From NCBI GenBank assembly GCA_902489255.1, contig CABTZF010000018.1, forward strand, positions 1-35,740: a DNA stretch of 35,740 nt, given 5' to 3'. A model generated the notes under the pieces. The model was not told the origin of the DNA and ran no database searches. It was given only the letters and a program-made list of their open reading frames with translations. The DNA is from an uncultured Peptoniphilus sp. Its GTDB lineage: Bacteria; Bacillota; Clostridia; Tissierellales; Peptoniphilaceae. The translations under genes were made by a program, and so were the position numbers. This document shows, one piece after another, positions 1-5,609 of the stretch (position 1 is the stretch's first letter; the number at the start of each line of letters is the position of its first letter).

Positions 1-44
1 TACTAGGGATAAAAACTTTTGAAAGGAAAAAGCAAGCTAAAAAA

Positions 45-130
45 GGGACAGTCCTGAAGGACAGTCCCAAGTCATGCAAGGACAGTCCCAAAATTTCCAA
101 TGCAAGAAATTAAAGGAGGACTGTCCTCCT
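45..130. repeat. GGGACAGTCC palindromic repeat cluster, left copy
   Basis: Positions 45-68 form an inverted repeat with arms GGGACAGTCCT and AGGACAGTCCC. A further half copy (AAGGACAGTCCC) lies at 78-89, and a related palindrome with arms AGGAGGAC/GTCCTCCT lies at 114-130. The same core recurs at 831-1016 and 35697-35720. Dispersed short palindromes of this kind are typical of REP/RAYT-mobilised or MITE-like elements. No transposase is visible in the window, so the mobiliser is inferred. Confidence 0.8.
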
Positions 131-159
131 ATAGATACAATACAACATAGGTAAAAGAA

Positions 160-190
160 AAATCTCCCAAACTTTATAGATGGGAGATTT
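160..190 (-). terminator. Terminator of the toxin-antitoxin operon
   Basis: A perfect 10-bp stem (AAATCTCCCA at 160-169 with TGGGAGATTT at 181-190) is followed on the minus strand by a T-rich run. It overlaps the last codons of the ancestral toxin frame, as expected for a compact operon end. Confidence 0.7.
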
Positions 191-455
191 AAAAAATGTC
201 TAACATATTATGATGACCTATATCTAAAAGAAAAATAAATTCTCCATTTTCATAGAATCAAATAATGCGAATATCCATATTAACAGAGGATTCCCACATA
301 CCATCGGACCCTTGAATCTTTTTAGTTCTTAAAGAGGGGTGAGTAGGATTTTCAATAAAAAATTTAAGTTTCTTTTTTGTTTGTTTCTTTTCAGTATCGG
401 ATAATTTTTTGTAGTGTTTTTTAAAGGCTTGCGAATAAGTAATTTTATAAGACAT
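189..455 (-). pseudogene. RelE/YafQ-like toxin interrupted by in-frame TGA
   Basis: The protein resembles RelE/YafQ-type mRNA interferases of type II toxin-antitoxin systems. These are ribosome-associated RNases held inactive by a cognate antitoxin. The reading frame starts at 455 and reaches residue 65 (motif WESSVNMDIRII), where a TGA at 258-260 stops it. Reading on in the same frame gives 22 more codons (FYENGEFIFLLDIGHH...) ending at a TAA at 189-191, which restores the usual length of about 88 residues and the family's C-terminal strand with its HH pair. The truncated product lacks that C-terminal catalytic region, so it is probably inactive. The start overlaps the antitoxin stop in TAATG, indicating translational coupling. 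Sequencing error or TGA readthrough are alternatives, but a simple nonsense mutation is most likely. Confidence 0.8.
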
Positions 456-712
456 TATTTGTCAAGTTCCTCAAATAGAGAATCAATAGAATCAAAGACG
501 GGCGTGTCTCCATTTTTTATAGATTCTTTTATTTCATTTACTTGGGCTTTAAGGGTTTTAATAATATTTTCAGGATAAATTGCTACCGGAATAAAAATAA
601 TCTTCCCATTTTCTTCTTTTACTTCAAATTGGTCTCCTTGATTTAATTCCATTGAATTTATTATATCTTTTGGAATAGTAACTTGAGACTTAGCTTTTAA
701 TTCAACTAACAT
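455..712 (-). CDS. AbrB/MazE-type antitoxin
   Basis: This 85-residue protein begins with a swapped-hairpin AbrB/SpoVT DNA-binding domain (residues 1-45: LKAKSQVTIPKDIINSMELN, then GDQFEV). This domain is found in MazE-like and AbrB-like antitoxins. The acidic C-terminal tail (about residues 50-85) is where such proteins usually wrap the toxin. It is the first gene of the pair, with a strong AAGGAGG site at 720-726. The operon has a consensus promoter and a perfect palindrome over the transcript start, which suggests autorepression by this protein. It appears intact although the toxin frame is interrupted, so it may now act only as a DNA-binding protein or as an anti-addiction antitoxin. Confidence 0.85.
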   Translation of the reverse strand: MLVELKAKSQVTIPKDIINSMELNQGDQFEVKEENGKIIFIPVAIYPENIIKTLKAQVNEIKESIKNGDTPVFDSIDSLFEELDK

Positions 713-724
713 ATTAAGGCCTCC

Positions 725-753
725 TTAGTTAGAAATTCTTACTTTCTAACTAA
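725..753. promoter_or_regulatory. Palindromic operator of the antitoxin operon
   Basis: The arms TTAGTTAGAAA (725-735) and TTTCTAACTAA (743-753) are perfect inverted repeats separated by 7 nt. The site lies immediately downstream of the -10 box, over the expected transcript start. That is the normal place for autoregulation by a dimeric AbrB-type antitoxin; binding is inferred. Confidence 0.7.
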
Positions 754-782
754 ATTATAGGCTGGTCTAAGAAAAGTGTCAA
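754..782 (-). promoter_or_regulatory. Consensus promoter of toxin-antitoxin operon
   Basis: On the minus strand TTGACA (777-782) and TATAAT (754-759) are both perfect matches, with a 17-nt spacer. Transcription would start within the palindrome and run into the antitoxin gene. Confidence 0.85.
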
Positions 783-830
783 GTTATAATAATGAATTAA
801 TGTTAATATTGATAAGTAGTTAGTGTAGTT

Positions 831-1016
831 AGGAGGACTGTCCCTTGAAGCCCTAGCCCAAAATCTTTGATTTTGTGGTAGGTCTCATGTAAGAAATTCA
901 CAAGAAGCCAAGCGAAGCGAAGGCTGATTGTTGAATTTTATGACTGTGGACTGTCCTCCGAATGTGAATGGGAAAACAAAGCTAAGAAAAAAGGGACAGT
1001 CCTAAAGGACAGTCCC
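831..1016. repeat. Composite GGGACAGTCC repeat element, about 186 bp
   Basis: The element opens with AGGAGGACTGTCCC (831-844) and closes with the 24-nt palindrome at 993-1016, so the ends carry AGGACTGTCCC and GGGACAGTCCT in inverted orientation. A further GGACTGTCCTCC core lies at 948-959. Inside are small hairpins (CAAAATC/GATTTTG at 870-886 and AGCC/GGCT around 907-925) and no reading frame of note. The sequence just before the closing palindrome (AAGCTAAG plus an A-run) matches that before the palindrome at 45, so the repeated unit is longer than the core. The layout is MITE-like. Confidence 0.65.
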
Positions 1017-1030
1017 AAAAATATAAAATA

Positions 1031-1058
1031 ATACAAAAAAATAAAGCCTGGCGGCTTT
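1031..1058 (-). terminator. Terminator of the sigma/amidase/YvrJ operon
   Basis: The stem AAAGCC (1043-1048) with GGCTTT (1053-1058) and a 4-nt loop is followed on the minus strand by ATTTTTTT. It lies 13 nt after the YvrJ stop codon. A T-run on the plus side means it could also act in the other direction. Confidence 0.65.
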
Positions 1059-1070
1059 TTATGTAGATAA

Positions 1071-1226
1071 TTAATCTTTTTTTGGACTTATAGCTTCAAC
1101 AGCCTTTGTAAGATTAATTATGCTTAAGTTTAATTCTTTCATCTGCCCTTCGAGTCTAACCAATAAATATGCACTTAGTGCTATTGGAAAGCCTATATTG
1201 GCGATGTTTGCCAAAAGTTCATCCAT
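1071..1226 (-). CDS. YvrJ family small membrane protein
   Basis: This 51-residue frame starts with ATG at 1224-1226, behind AAGGGGGT (1232-1239). It reads MDELLANIANIGFPIALSAY, then LLVRLEGQMKEL, and ends in a lysine-rich tail. One hydrophobic N-terminal segment (about residues 5-23) followed by an amphipathic charged helix is the hallmark of YvrJ-family proteins and is also the topology of BhlA/UviB holin-like proteins. It is the last gene of the five-gene minus-strand cassette, with 11 nt between the DUF2922 stop and this start. Family membership rests on the GFPIALSAYLLVRLE signature. The function of the family is not established; a holin-like or membrane-anchoring role beside the amidase is my inference. 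Confidence 0.8.
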   Translation of the reverse strand: MDELLANIANIGFPIALSAYLLVRLEGQMKELNLSIINLTKAVEAISPKKD

Positions 1227-1237
1227 TTTTTACCCCC

Positions 1238-1450
1238 TTAGACAAGTTCAATTTCTGTTCTTGTTATGAGAAATGCTTTTTGATAGGATGTTAGTTTGGC
1301 TTTTTTTCCTTCAATCATTGTTTGATCAATTAAAAAATTTCCTAAAGCTGAGGCTTCAGCTTTTGTTACGCCATCTTTGGGTTGGGAAATTGAAATTGTT
1401 TCCTTATTATTAGCTTCATCTTGAAATTCTAGTCTTAAACTTTTACTCAT
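1238..1450 (-). CDS. DUF2922 family protein
   Basis: A 70-residue cytoplasmic-type protein with no signal peptide or membrane segment. It matches the DUF2922 pattern: a beta-rich N-terminus (LRLEFQDEANNKETISISQP), a central GVTKAEA helix start, and a C-terminal strand ending in TEIELV. Its start has an AAGGAG site. The motif PKDGVTKAEASALGNFLI closely parallels VKEGVTKENALRVGDLI in the neighbouring DUF1659 protein, so the two look like ancient paralogues. DUF1659, DUF2922 and YvrJ genes often occur together in Firmicutes. No molecular function is known, and I do not assign one. Confidence 0.8.
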   Translation of the reverse strand: MSKSLRLEFQDEANNKETISISQPKDGVTKAEASALGNFLIDQTMIEGKKAKLTSYQKAFLITRTEIELV

Positions 1451-1470
1451 TTTACTACTCCTTTCTTATT

Positions 1471-1686
1471 TTATTTACTGTATTCTTCTTCTGTTACCTT
1501 AGTAACTGCGACCAAGGGTTTACCGACTATTGCTCCGATTAGATCACCAACACGAAGAGCATTTTCTTTTGTTACGCCTTCTTTTACTCTGGCAAGGGAA
1601 ATGGTCCTGTAAAGGTCTTTGCCATTTTTCCCTTGACCGTTTGTAAATTTTGATTTTAATTTTCTTGAAACTATTGTGTCTGCCAT
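1471..1686 (-). CDS. DUF1659 family protein
   Basis: A 71-residue protein starting MADTIVSRKLKSKF. The chosen start is the ATG at 1684-1686, 8 nt after AGGAGG (1695-1700); a GTG at 1693-1695 overlaps that site and is less likely. The fold appears to be a small alpha/beta unit with the motif GVTKENALRVGDLIGAIVG shared with the DUF2922 neighbour. An imperfect hairpin (CCTAT 1698-1702 with ATAGG 1710-1714) partly covers the ribosome binding site and could tune translation. The gene follows the amidase after a 63-nt gap and is co-oriented with the cassette. The function is unknown. Confidence 0.8.
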   Translation of the reverse strand: MADTIVSRKLKSKFTNGQGKNGKDLYRTISLARVKEGVTKENALRVGDLIGAIVGKPLVAVTKVTEEEYSK

Positions 1687-1749
1687 TTTTTTCACCTCCT
1701 ATTTTGTATATAGGAATTTCTTTTAAAAGTTGTTAGCCTAATTTGTTTT

Positions 1750-2223
1750 TTATAACATTTTTTTATATTTCCACCAAAGTTCCCAGTTATTCGCAGCCAT
1801 AGAGCGGGGACAGATTTTGTGGGAAGCATCAAAATGTCTTACTACATTTTTTAGGGGAATATTGTAATAAGACATAAGTTCTCTTACCAGGGGAAGGGAA
1901 TTTGCAAGAGCTTTTTCATAATTTCCGTCAGAATTTACGCAGATTTCAACTCCCAGGGAATTGTTGTTACTTATGCCGAATCTGCCATGACCGTCGCCGC
2001 AGTGCCAAGCTGCATAAGCATCTTCTATTATTTCCACTATTCTTTTATCATCTACAAAGTAATGGGCACTTGCATTTCTATTGCCTCCGGAAAAATATTT
2101 ATAGTGTCTTAAGGCATCTGCTCCTTTGTTTGTATTAGCAGTATCGTGAATTACTATATATTTTATGGCTGTACCGGGTCTTTTATGGTAGTTATATTTT
2201 ATTAATTTTTTATCAATTATCAT
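1750..2223 (-). CDS. N-acetylmuramoyl-L-alanine amidase (Amidase_2)
   Basis: Predicted zinc amidase that cuts the bond between N-acetylmuramic acid and L-alanine in peptidoglycan. The 157 residues are essentially one Amidase_2/PGRP domain. Expected zinc ligands are H26 (in YIVIHDTA), H130 (in VVRHFDAS) and C138 (in KICPR); the core strand is SLGVEIC (89-95). There is no signal peptide and no cell-wall-binding domain, as in small phage endolysins, so it would need a holin-like route or cell lysis to reach its substrate. Its start overlaps the end of the sigma-factor gene by 11 nt, implying translational coupling. Context suggests a regulated lysis or wall-opening enzyme rather than a housekeeping autolysin. 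Confidence 0.9.
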   Translation of the reverse strand: MIIDKKLIKYNYHKRPGTAIKYIVIHDTANTNKGADALRHYKYFSGGNRNASAHYFVDDKRIVEIIEDAYAAWHCGDGHGRFGISNNNSLGVEICVNSDGNYEKALANSLPLVRELMSYYNIPLKNVVRHFDASHKICPRSMAANNWELWWKYKKML

Positions 2224-2866
2224 TTAATTTATCCTCCAATTTTTTCTTTAATTTATCAAAAGCTTGTTTTTTTGCGGCTACTACTGTCCATTTTGAGATG
2301 TTTAATTTTTGACTTATGTTTTTTAGGGACATATCTTTATAGTAGTAGAGAATTATTATTTCCCTTTGTCTTTTTGCCAATGAATTTATGGCTTTGTTCA
2401 AAATGTGTTCGTCGGTCTTTTTTATTAAAGATTCTTCTAAATTAAAGTCATCTTCAATATAATTTAACAGGTCTTCTCCCAGGTCATTGACTGAATCTCT
2501 TTGAGGTTCATTTTTTAGGTACTTAAAGGTATCTAAGAGATAGTATTTTAAATAGGATTTTACATATTTAAGAAAAGATCTTTTGCCGTCAAAGTTTTCC
2601 AGACACCAAAGAATAACAAGGACACAGTCGGAATGAAGGTCTTCATATTCTTTAGGCAGGGGACAATATTTTTTTATGGAACTTATTATGAGGGGTTCAA
2701 GCATATTGATTAGATCAACTTTTGCCGACCCGTCTCCCAGCCTTGCAAGGCTTAAGTTTTTATTGAAACTTTGGTAAGAATTTCTTATTTTTTTATCTTC
2801 TTTTTGTTTGTGATTTTTTATTTCGTCTATATTTTTCTCTTGATTTATTTCTAACTCCTTTTTCAT
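2213..2866 (-). CDS. Sigma-70-like alternative sigma factor
   Basis: This 217-residue protein has a charged N-terminus (1-35), a divergent sigma region 2 (about 45-115, with LIISSIKKYCPLPKEYEDLH and KSYLKYYLLDTFKYL) and a clear region 4 (about 160-210: LAKRQREIIILYYYKDMSLK, then NISQKLNISKWTV helix-turn-helix). Size and architecture suit small alternative sigma factors of the UviA/TcdR/BotR or late-phage type; I cannot place it in one subgroup. It is the first gene of the cassette and probably directs transcription of the amidase and small genes or of remote targets. AGGAGG (2885-2890) lies 18 nt before the ATG, an unusually long spacing, and no in-frame alternative start exists. No anti-sigma gene is adjacent. 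Confidence 0.8.
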   Translation of the reverse strand: MKKELEINQEKNIDEIKNHKQKEDKKIRNSYQSFNKNLSLARLGDGSAKVDLINMLEPLIISSIKKYCPLPKEYEDLHSDCVLVILWCLENFDGKRSFLKYVKSYLKYYLLDTFKYLKNEPQRDSVNDLGEDLLNYIEDDFNLEESLIKKTDEHILNKAINSLAKRQREIIILYYYKDMSLKNISQKLNISKWTVVAAKKQAFDKLKKKLEDKLNDN

Positions 2867-2912
2867 TGGTTTTTATAGCGCTTACCTCCTAATTTATTGA
2901 GGCCTCGTCTAT

Positions 2913-2941
2913 ATTATAGAATATGCGTTCTAACATGTCAA
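2913..2941 (-). promoter_or_regulatory. Consensus promoter of the sigma-factor operon
   Basis: The minus strand shows TTGACA (2936-2941) and TATAAT (2913-2918) with exactly 17 nt between them. Such a strong vegetative promoter in front of a potentially harmful cassette implies tight repression, consistent with the dyad inside the spacer. Confidence 0.8.
2917..2932. promoter_or_regulatory. LexA-like operator dyad in the promoter spacer
   Basis: TAGAA-N6-TTCTA is symmetric and contains GAAT-ATGC-GTTC, one base away from the Gram-positive LexA core GAAC-N4-GTTC. It sits between the -35 and -10 boxes of the sigma-operon promoter. A second weaker match (GAAT-ATAT-GTTT, 2979-2990) lies upstream. 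LexA binding is inferred from the pattern only. Confidence 0.45.
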
Positions 2942-3089
2942 TAAAATTTTACAAACTTTCCGATTATTTGTTTTATTAGAATATATGTTTAAAAATATTT
3001 TTGGCAAAGATAAGAAATTGATTTAATTTATAGCTAATGGAAAAATAGGTCCATTTATGGTATTATTTAATTAATTCAGGAGGTATTTT

Positions 3090-4061
3090 TTGGGAAATAT
3101 TGAGAGATCTATTGATATTAATAATGTAAATACCGAAGCATTTATCTTTGGTAAATTAGATGAAAATGTTAAACTTATTGAAGAATCCTTTAATGTTAAG
3201 TTAAGAGATAGGGGTGGAAAAATTGTAATTTCCGGAGCTCAGGAAAATGTTGAAGAAACTCAGCTTTTAATTTACAATTTGGCTGAAATTTTAAAAAAAC
3301 AAAGTTCAATCAGCTTGGCGGATGTAAGGTATTCAATTGAACTTGTGAAAAAAAATGAATCCCGCTCAATGAGTGAATTATTAAACGATATTTTAGTTTA
3401 TACCTCAATGGGAAAACCTATAAAACCAAAAACATTGGGGCAGAAAAGATATATTGAAAATATTTTTGGCAATGATATATGCTTCGGAATCGGACCGGCC
3501 GGTACCGGAAAAACATATCTTGCCATGGCGGCAGCTGTGCGGGCTTTTAAGTCTAAAGAAGTCAGCAGAATTATTTTGACCAGACCTGCAGTGGAAGCCG
3601 GTGAAAATTTGGGATTTTTGCCGGGCGATTTACAAAACAAGGTTGATCCTTATTTACGACCGCTTTATGATGCTCTTTTTGATATTTTAGGGTCTGATAT
3701 TTATCAAAGCTATGTTGAAAAGGGGCTTATTGAAGTTGCACCTCTTGCTTATATGAGAGGCAGAACTTTGGATAATGCCTTTGTAATTCTTGATGAAGCT
3801 CAAAATACCACCAATGAACAGATGAAGATGTTTTTGACGAGGCTGGGTTTCGGTTCAAAAGCAATAATAACGGGAGATATTACCCAAATAGATTTGCCGA
3901 AGGGCAAACAGTCAGGTCTAAAAACAGTTTTAAAAATTCTTTCTGATGTAAAAGGCATAGGTATCAGTTATTTGGGCAAGAATGATATTGTAAGGCATCC
4001 TCTTGTTGCCAGAATTATTGCGGCTTATGATAAATATGAAAAGGAAAGAGCAAATAAATGA
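3090..4061 (+). CDS. phoH: PhoH-like ATPase
   Basis: PhoH-family P-loop ATPase, 323 residues and the usual family length. An N-terminal KH-like nucleic-acid-binding region (about 15-80) precedes the ATPase domain with Walker A GPAGTGKT (135-142) and Walker B ILDEAQ (D235). The family is linked to RNA metabolism and is nearly always encoded beside ybeY, as here (4-nt ATGA overlap). The start is TTG at 3090, placed 6 nt after AGGAGG (3078-3083), with no better ATG. It opens a long chain of tightly packed genes. The promoter is not obvious; TTGGCA (3001) with a weak -10 at 3024 is the best candidate. Confidence 0.95.
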   Translation: MGNIERSIDINNVNTEAFIFGKLDENVKLIEESFNVKLRDRGGKIVISGAQENVEETQLLIYNLAEILKKQSSISLADVRYSIELVKKNESRSMSELLNDILVYTSMGKPIKPKTLGQKRYIENIFGNDICFGIGPAGTGKTYLAMAAAVRAFKSKEVSRIILTRPAVEAGENLGFLPGDLQNKVDPYLRPLYDALFDILGSDIYQSYVEKGLIEVAPLAYMRGRTLDNAFVILDEAQNTTNEQMKMFLTRLGFGSKAIITGDITQIDLPKGKQSGLKTVLKILSDVKGIGISYLGKNDIVRHPLVARIIAAYDKYEKERANK

Positions 4062-4498
4062 TAGATTTTGACAATAGACAAGATAAGCTTTCTATTAGTG
4101 ATGATTTTTACGGAATTATAAAAAATTCTATTGACCAAGCTTTATTTTCTTGTGGAATTAAAAAAGAATATTATGTAAGTGTATCTTTTGTTGATGATGA
4201 AGAAATAAGAATTTTAAACAGGGACTACAGAAATGTTGACAGGACAACTGATGTTTTATCTTTTCCCATGGATGAAGAATATGATGACAAGATTATTTTG
4301 GGAGATATTGTAATAAATATGGACAAAGTTTTAAGTCAGGCTGAAGAATTCGGCCACTCCAAGGAAAGGGAGCTTTCTTATTTAACTGTTCATTCTACTC
4401 TACATTTATGCGGTTATGATCATATTGAGGAAGAAGATAAAAAAATAATGAGAGCCAAGGAAGATGAAATTATGGATAAGCTAGGTATTTACAGGTGA
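4058..4498 (+). CDS. ybeY: Endoribonuclease YbeY
   Basis: Metal-dependent single-strand endoribonuclease involved in 16S rRNA 3'-end maturation and ribosome quality control. The signature H-X3-H-X5-H is present as H112, H116 and H122 in HSTLHLCGYDH and forms the zinc site. Length is 146 residues, close to the family norm. The upstream motif NRDYRNVDRTTDVLSFPMDE is also typical. The start ATG lies in the ATGA overlap with phoH, so the two are translationally coupled. The following kinase gene uses an AGGTGATA ribosome site that overlaps the stop codon of this gene. Confidence is very high. Confidence 0.97.
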   Translation: MIDFDNRQDKLSISDDFYGIIKNSIDQALFSCGIKKEYYVSVSFVDDEEIRILNRDYRNVDRTTDVLSFPMDEEYDDKIILGDIVINMDKVLSQAEEFGHSKERELSYLTVHSTLHLCGYDHIEEEDKKIMRAKEDEIMDKLGIYR

Positions 4499-4502
4499 TA
4501 TT

Positions 4503-5210
4503 TTGAAAAAGGGAAAATTTATTTCTTCATTTAATTACGCTATTCAAGGAATAATATCTGCCTTAAAGACAGAAAAAAATATGAAGTTTCACTATTTGGC
4601 AGCACTTTTTGTCGTTGTCATTTCTCTGTTTTTCAATATTTCTTCCATTGAATTCATGTTGATTCTTTTTGCAATAACTTTGGTTATTTTTGCTGAAATG
4701 ATTAATACAGCTATTGAAAGAACTGTTGACTTGGTTGTGCAGGATTATAATCCTATAGCCAAGTATGTTAAAGATGTTTCGGCAGGAGCTGTACTTTTAA
4801 CTGCAATTAATGCCATAGTTTGTGCATATCTTATTTTTTATAACAAGTTTGCTTCATTTGGAGATTTGCTCCTATTTAAAATTAAAAATTCTGATGAGCA
4901 CCTTGCTTTTGTTTGCCTTTTCTTAGTTGTTGCTCTGACAATCGGTGGTAAATTTTTGCTTGCCGCCAAAAATGGAGGCACTTATTTTCAAGGGGGAGCT
5001 GTTAGCGGCCACAGTGCCATTGCCTTTTGTGCCGCAACTATTATCTCTATGGTAGCTGAAAATTCTTTAATTACAACTGCATCCTTGGGCCTTGCTCTTT
5101 TAGTTGCACAATCACGAATTGAAGGGAATATTCACACTATGAGTGAAGTTGTAAGCGGGGCAATTTTGGGAATTTGCGTTGCAATATTTATTTTTAAGTT
5201 GGTGGGCTAG
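4503..5210 (+). CDS. dgkA: Undecaprenol/diacylglycerol kinase fused to PAP2
   Basis: Two membrane domains in one 235-residue chain. Residues 1-120 are a DagK domain (signature FAEMINTAIERTVDLV); in Gram-positive bacteria this family phosphorylates undecaprenol. Residues about 135-235 are a PAP2-like phosphatase domain with SGHSAIAF and, near the end, SRIEGNIHTMSEVVSG, matching the family's catalytic His motifs. Both activities would yield undecaprenyl phosphate, from undecaprenol by phosphorylation or from undecaprenyl diphosphate by dephosphorylation. The start is TTG at 4503. The gene lies between ybeY and cdd in the conserved era cluster order. Multiple hydrophobic helices support membrane location. 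Substrate choice is inferred from family knowledge. Confidence 0.9.
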   Translation: MKKGKFISSFNYAIQGIISALKTEKNMKFHYLAALFVVVISLFFNISSIEFMLILFAITLVIFAEMINTAIERTVDLVVQDYNPIAKYVKDVSAGAVLLTAINAIVCAYLIFYNKFASFGDLLLFKIKNSDEHLAFVCLFLVVALTIGGKFLLAAKNGGTYFQGGAVSGHSAIAFCAATIISMVAENSLITTASLGLALLVAQSRIEGNIHTMSEVVSGAILGICVAIFIFKLVG

Positions 5211-5609
5211 ATGGAAGATAAAAAATTAATTGAGCTTGCCATAAGAGCAAGGGATACAATGACCTATGCTCCTTATTCAAAATTTAGGGTTGGAGCAGCA
5301 GTGGAGATGGAAGACGGGAGCATTTTTTGTGGAGGTAATATAGAAAATGCAGCTTTTTCTCCCAGTAACTGTGCGGAGAGGACGGCAATTTTTAAGGCTG
5401 TGAGTGAGGGAAAAAGAGAAATAATAAAGATAGCAGTTGTTGGAGATTCTTTTTATACTTATCCTTGTGGAGTTTGCAGGCAGGTTATTAGAGAGTTTTC
5501 AAAGAATCCAAAAATTATTGTTGCAAATTCTATTAGCGATTACAAGGTTTTTAGTTTGAAAGAGCTCCTTCCTCACTCTTTCGGACCTAAAGATTTGGAG
5601 GATATATGA
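5211..5609 (+). CDS. cdd: Cytidine deaminase
   Basis: Zinc-dependent deamination of cytidine and deoxycytidine to the uridine forms, for pyrimidine salvage. The 132-residue length fits the small tetrameric class. The catalytic motifs are visible as NCAER (zinc Cys and general-base Glu) and PCGVCRQ (two zinc Cys), and the substrate-binding region is FRVGAAVEMEDG followed by GGNIENAAF. The ATG directly follows the TAG of the kinase gene with no gap, and the end overlaps era in ATGA. Its place between dgkA and era is the standard Firmicute order. Confidence 0.97.
   Translation: MEDKKLIELAIRARDTMTYAPYSKFRVGAAVEMEDGSIFCGGNIENAAFSPSNCAERTAIFKAVSEGKREIIKIAVVGDSFYTYPCGVCRQVIREFSKNPKIIVANSISDYKVFSLKELLPHSFGPKDLEDI

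Noticed and set aside
45..130. CRISPR-like array from the repeated GGGACAGTCC units
   Set aside because: Repeats are short and palindromic, spacers are irregular, and no cas genes are present.
258..260. TGA as a selenocysteine codon in the toxin
   Set aside because: RelE-type toxins are not known as selenoproteins and no selenocysteine insertion structure is evident; a nonsense mutation is simpler.
1902..2138. 78-codon plus-strand frame inside the amidase gene
   Set aside because: It is antisense to a clear zinc amidase and its translation has no recognisable features.
1071..2866. Complete prophage
   Set aside because: Apart from the endolysin-like amidase and sigma factor there are no capsid, tail, integrase or packaging genes, and core genes begin at 3090.
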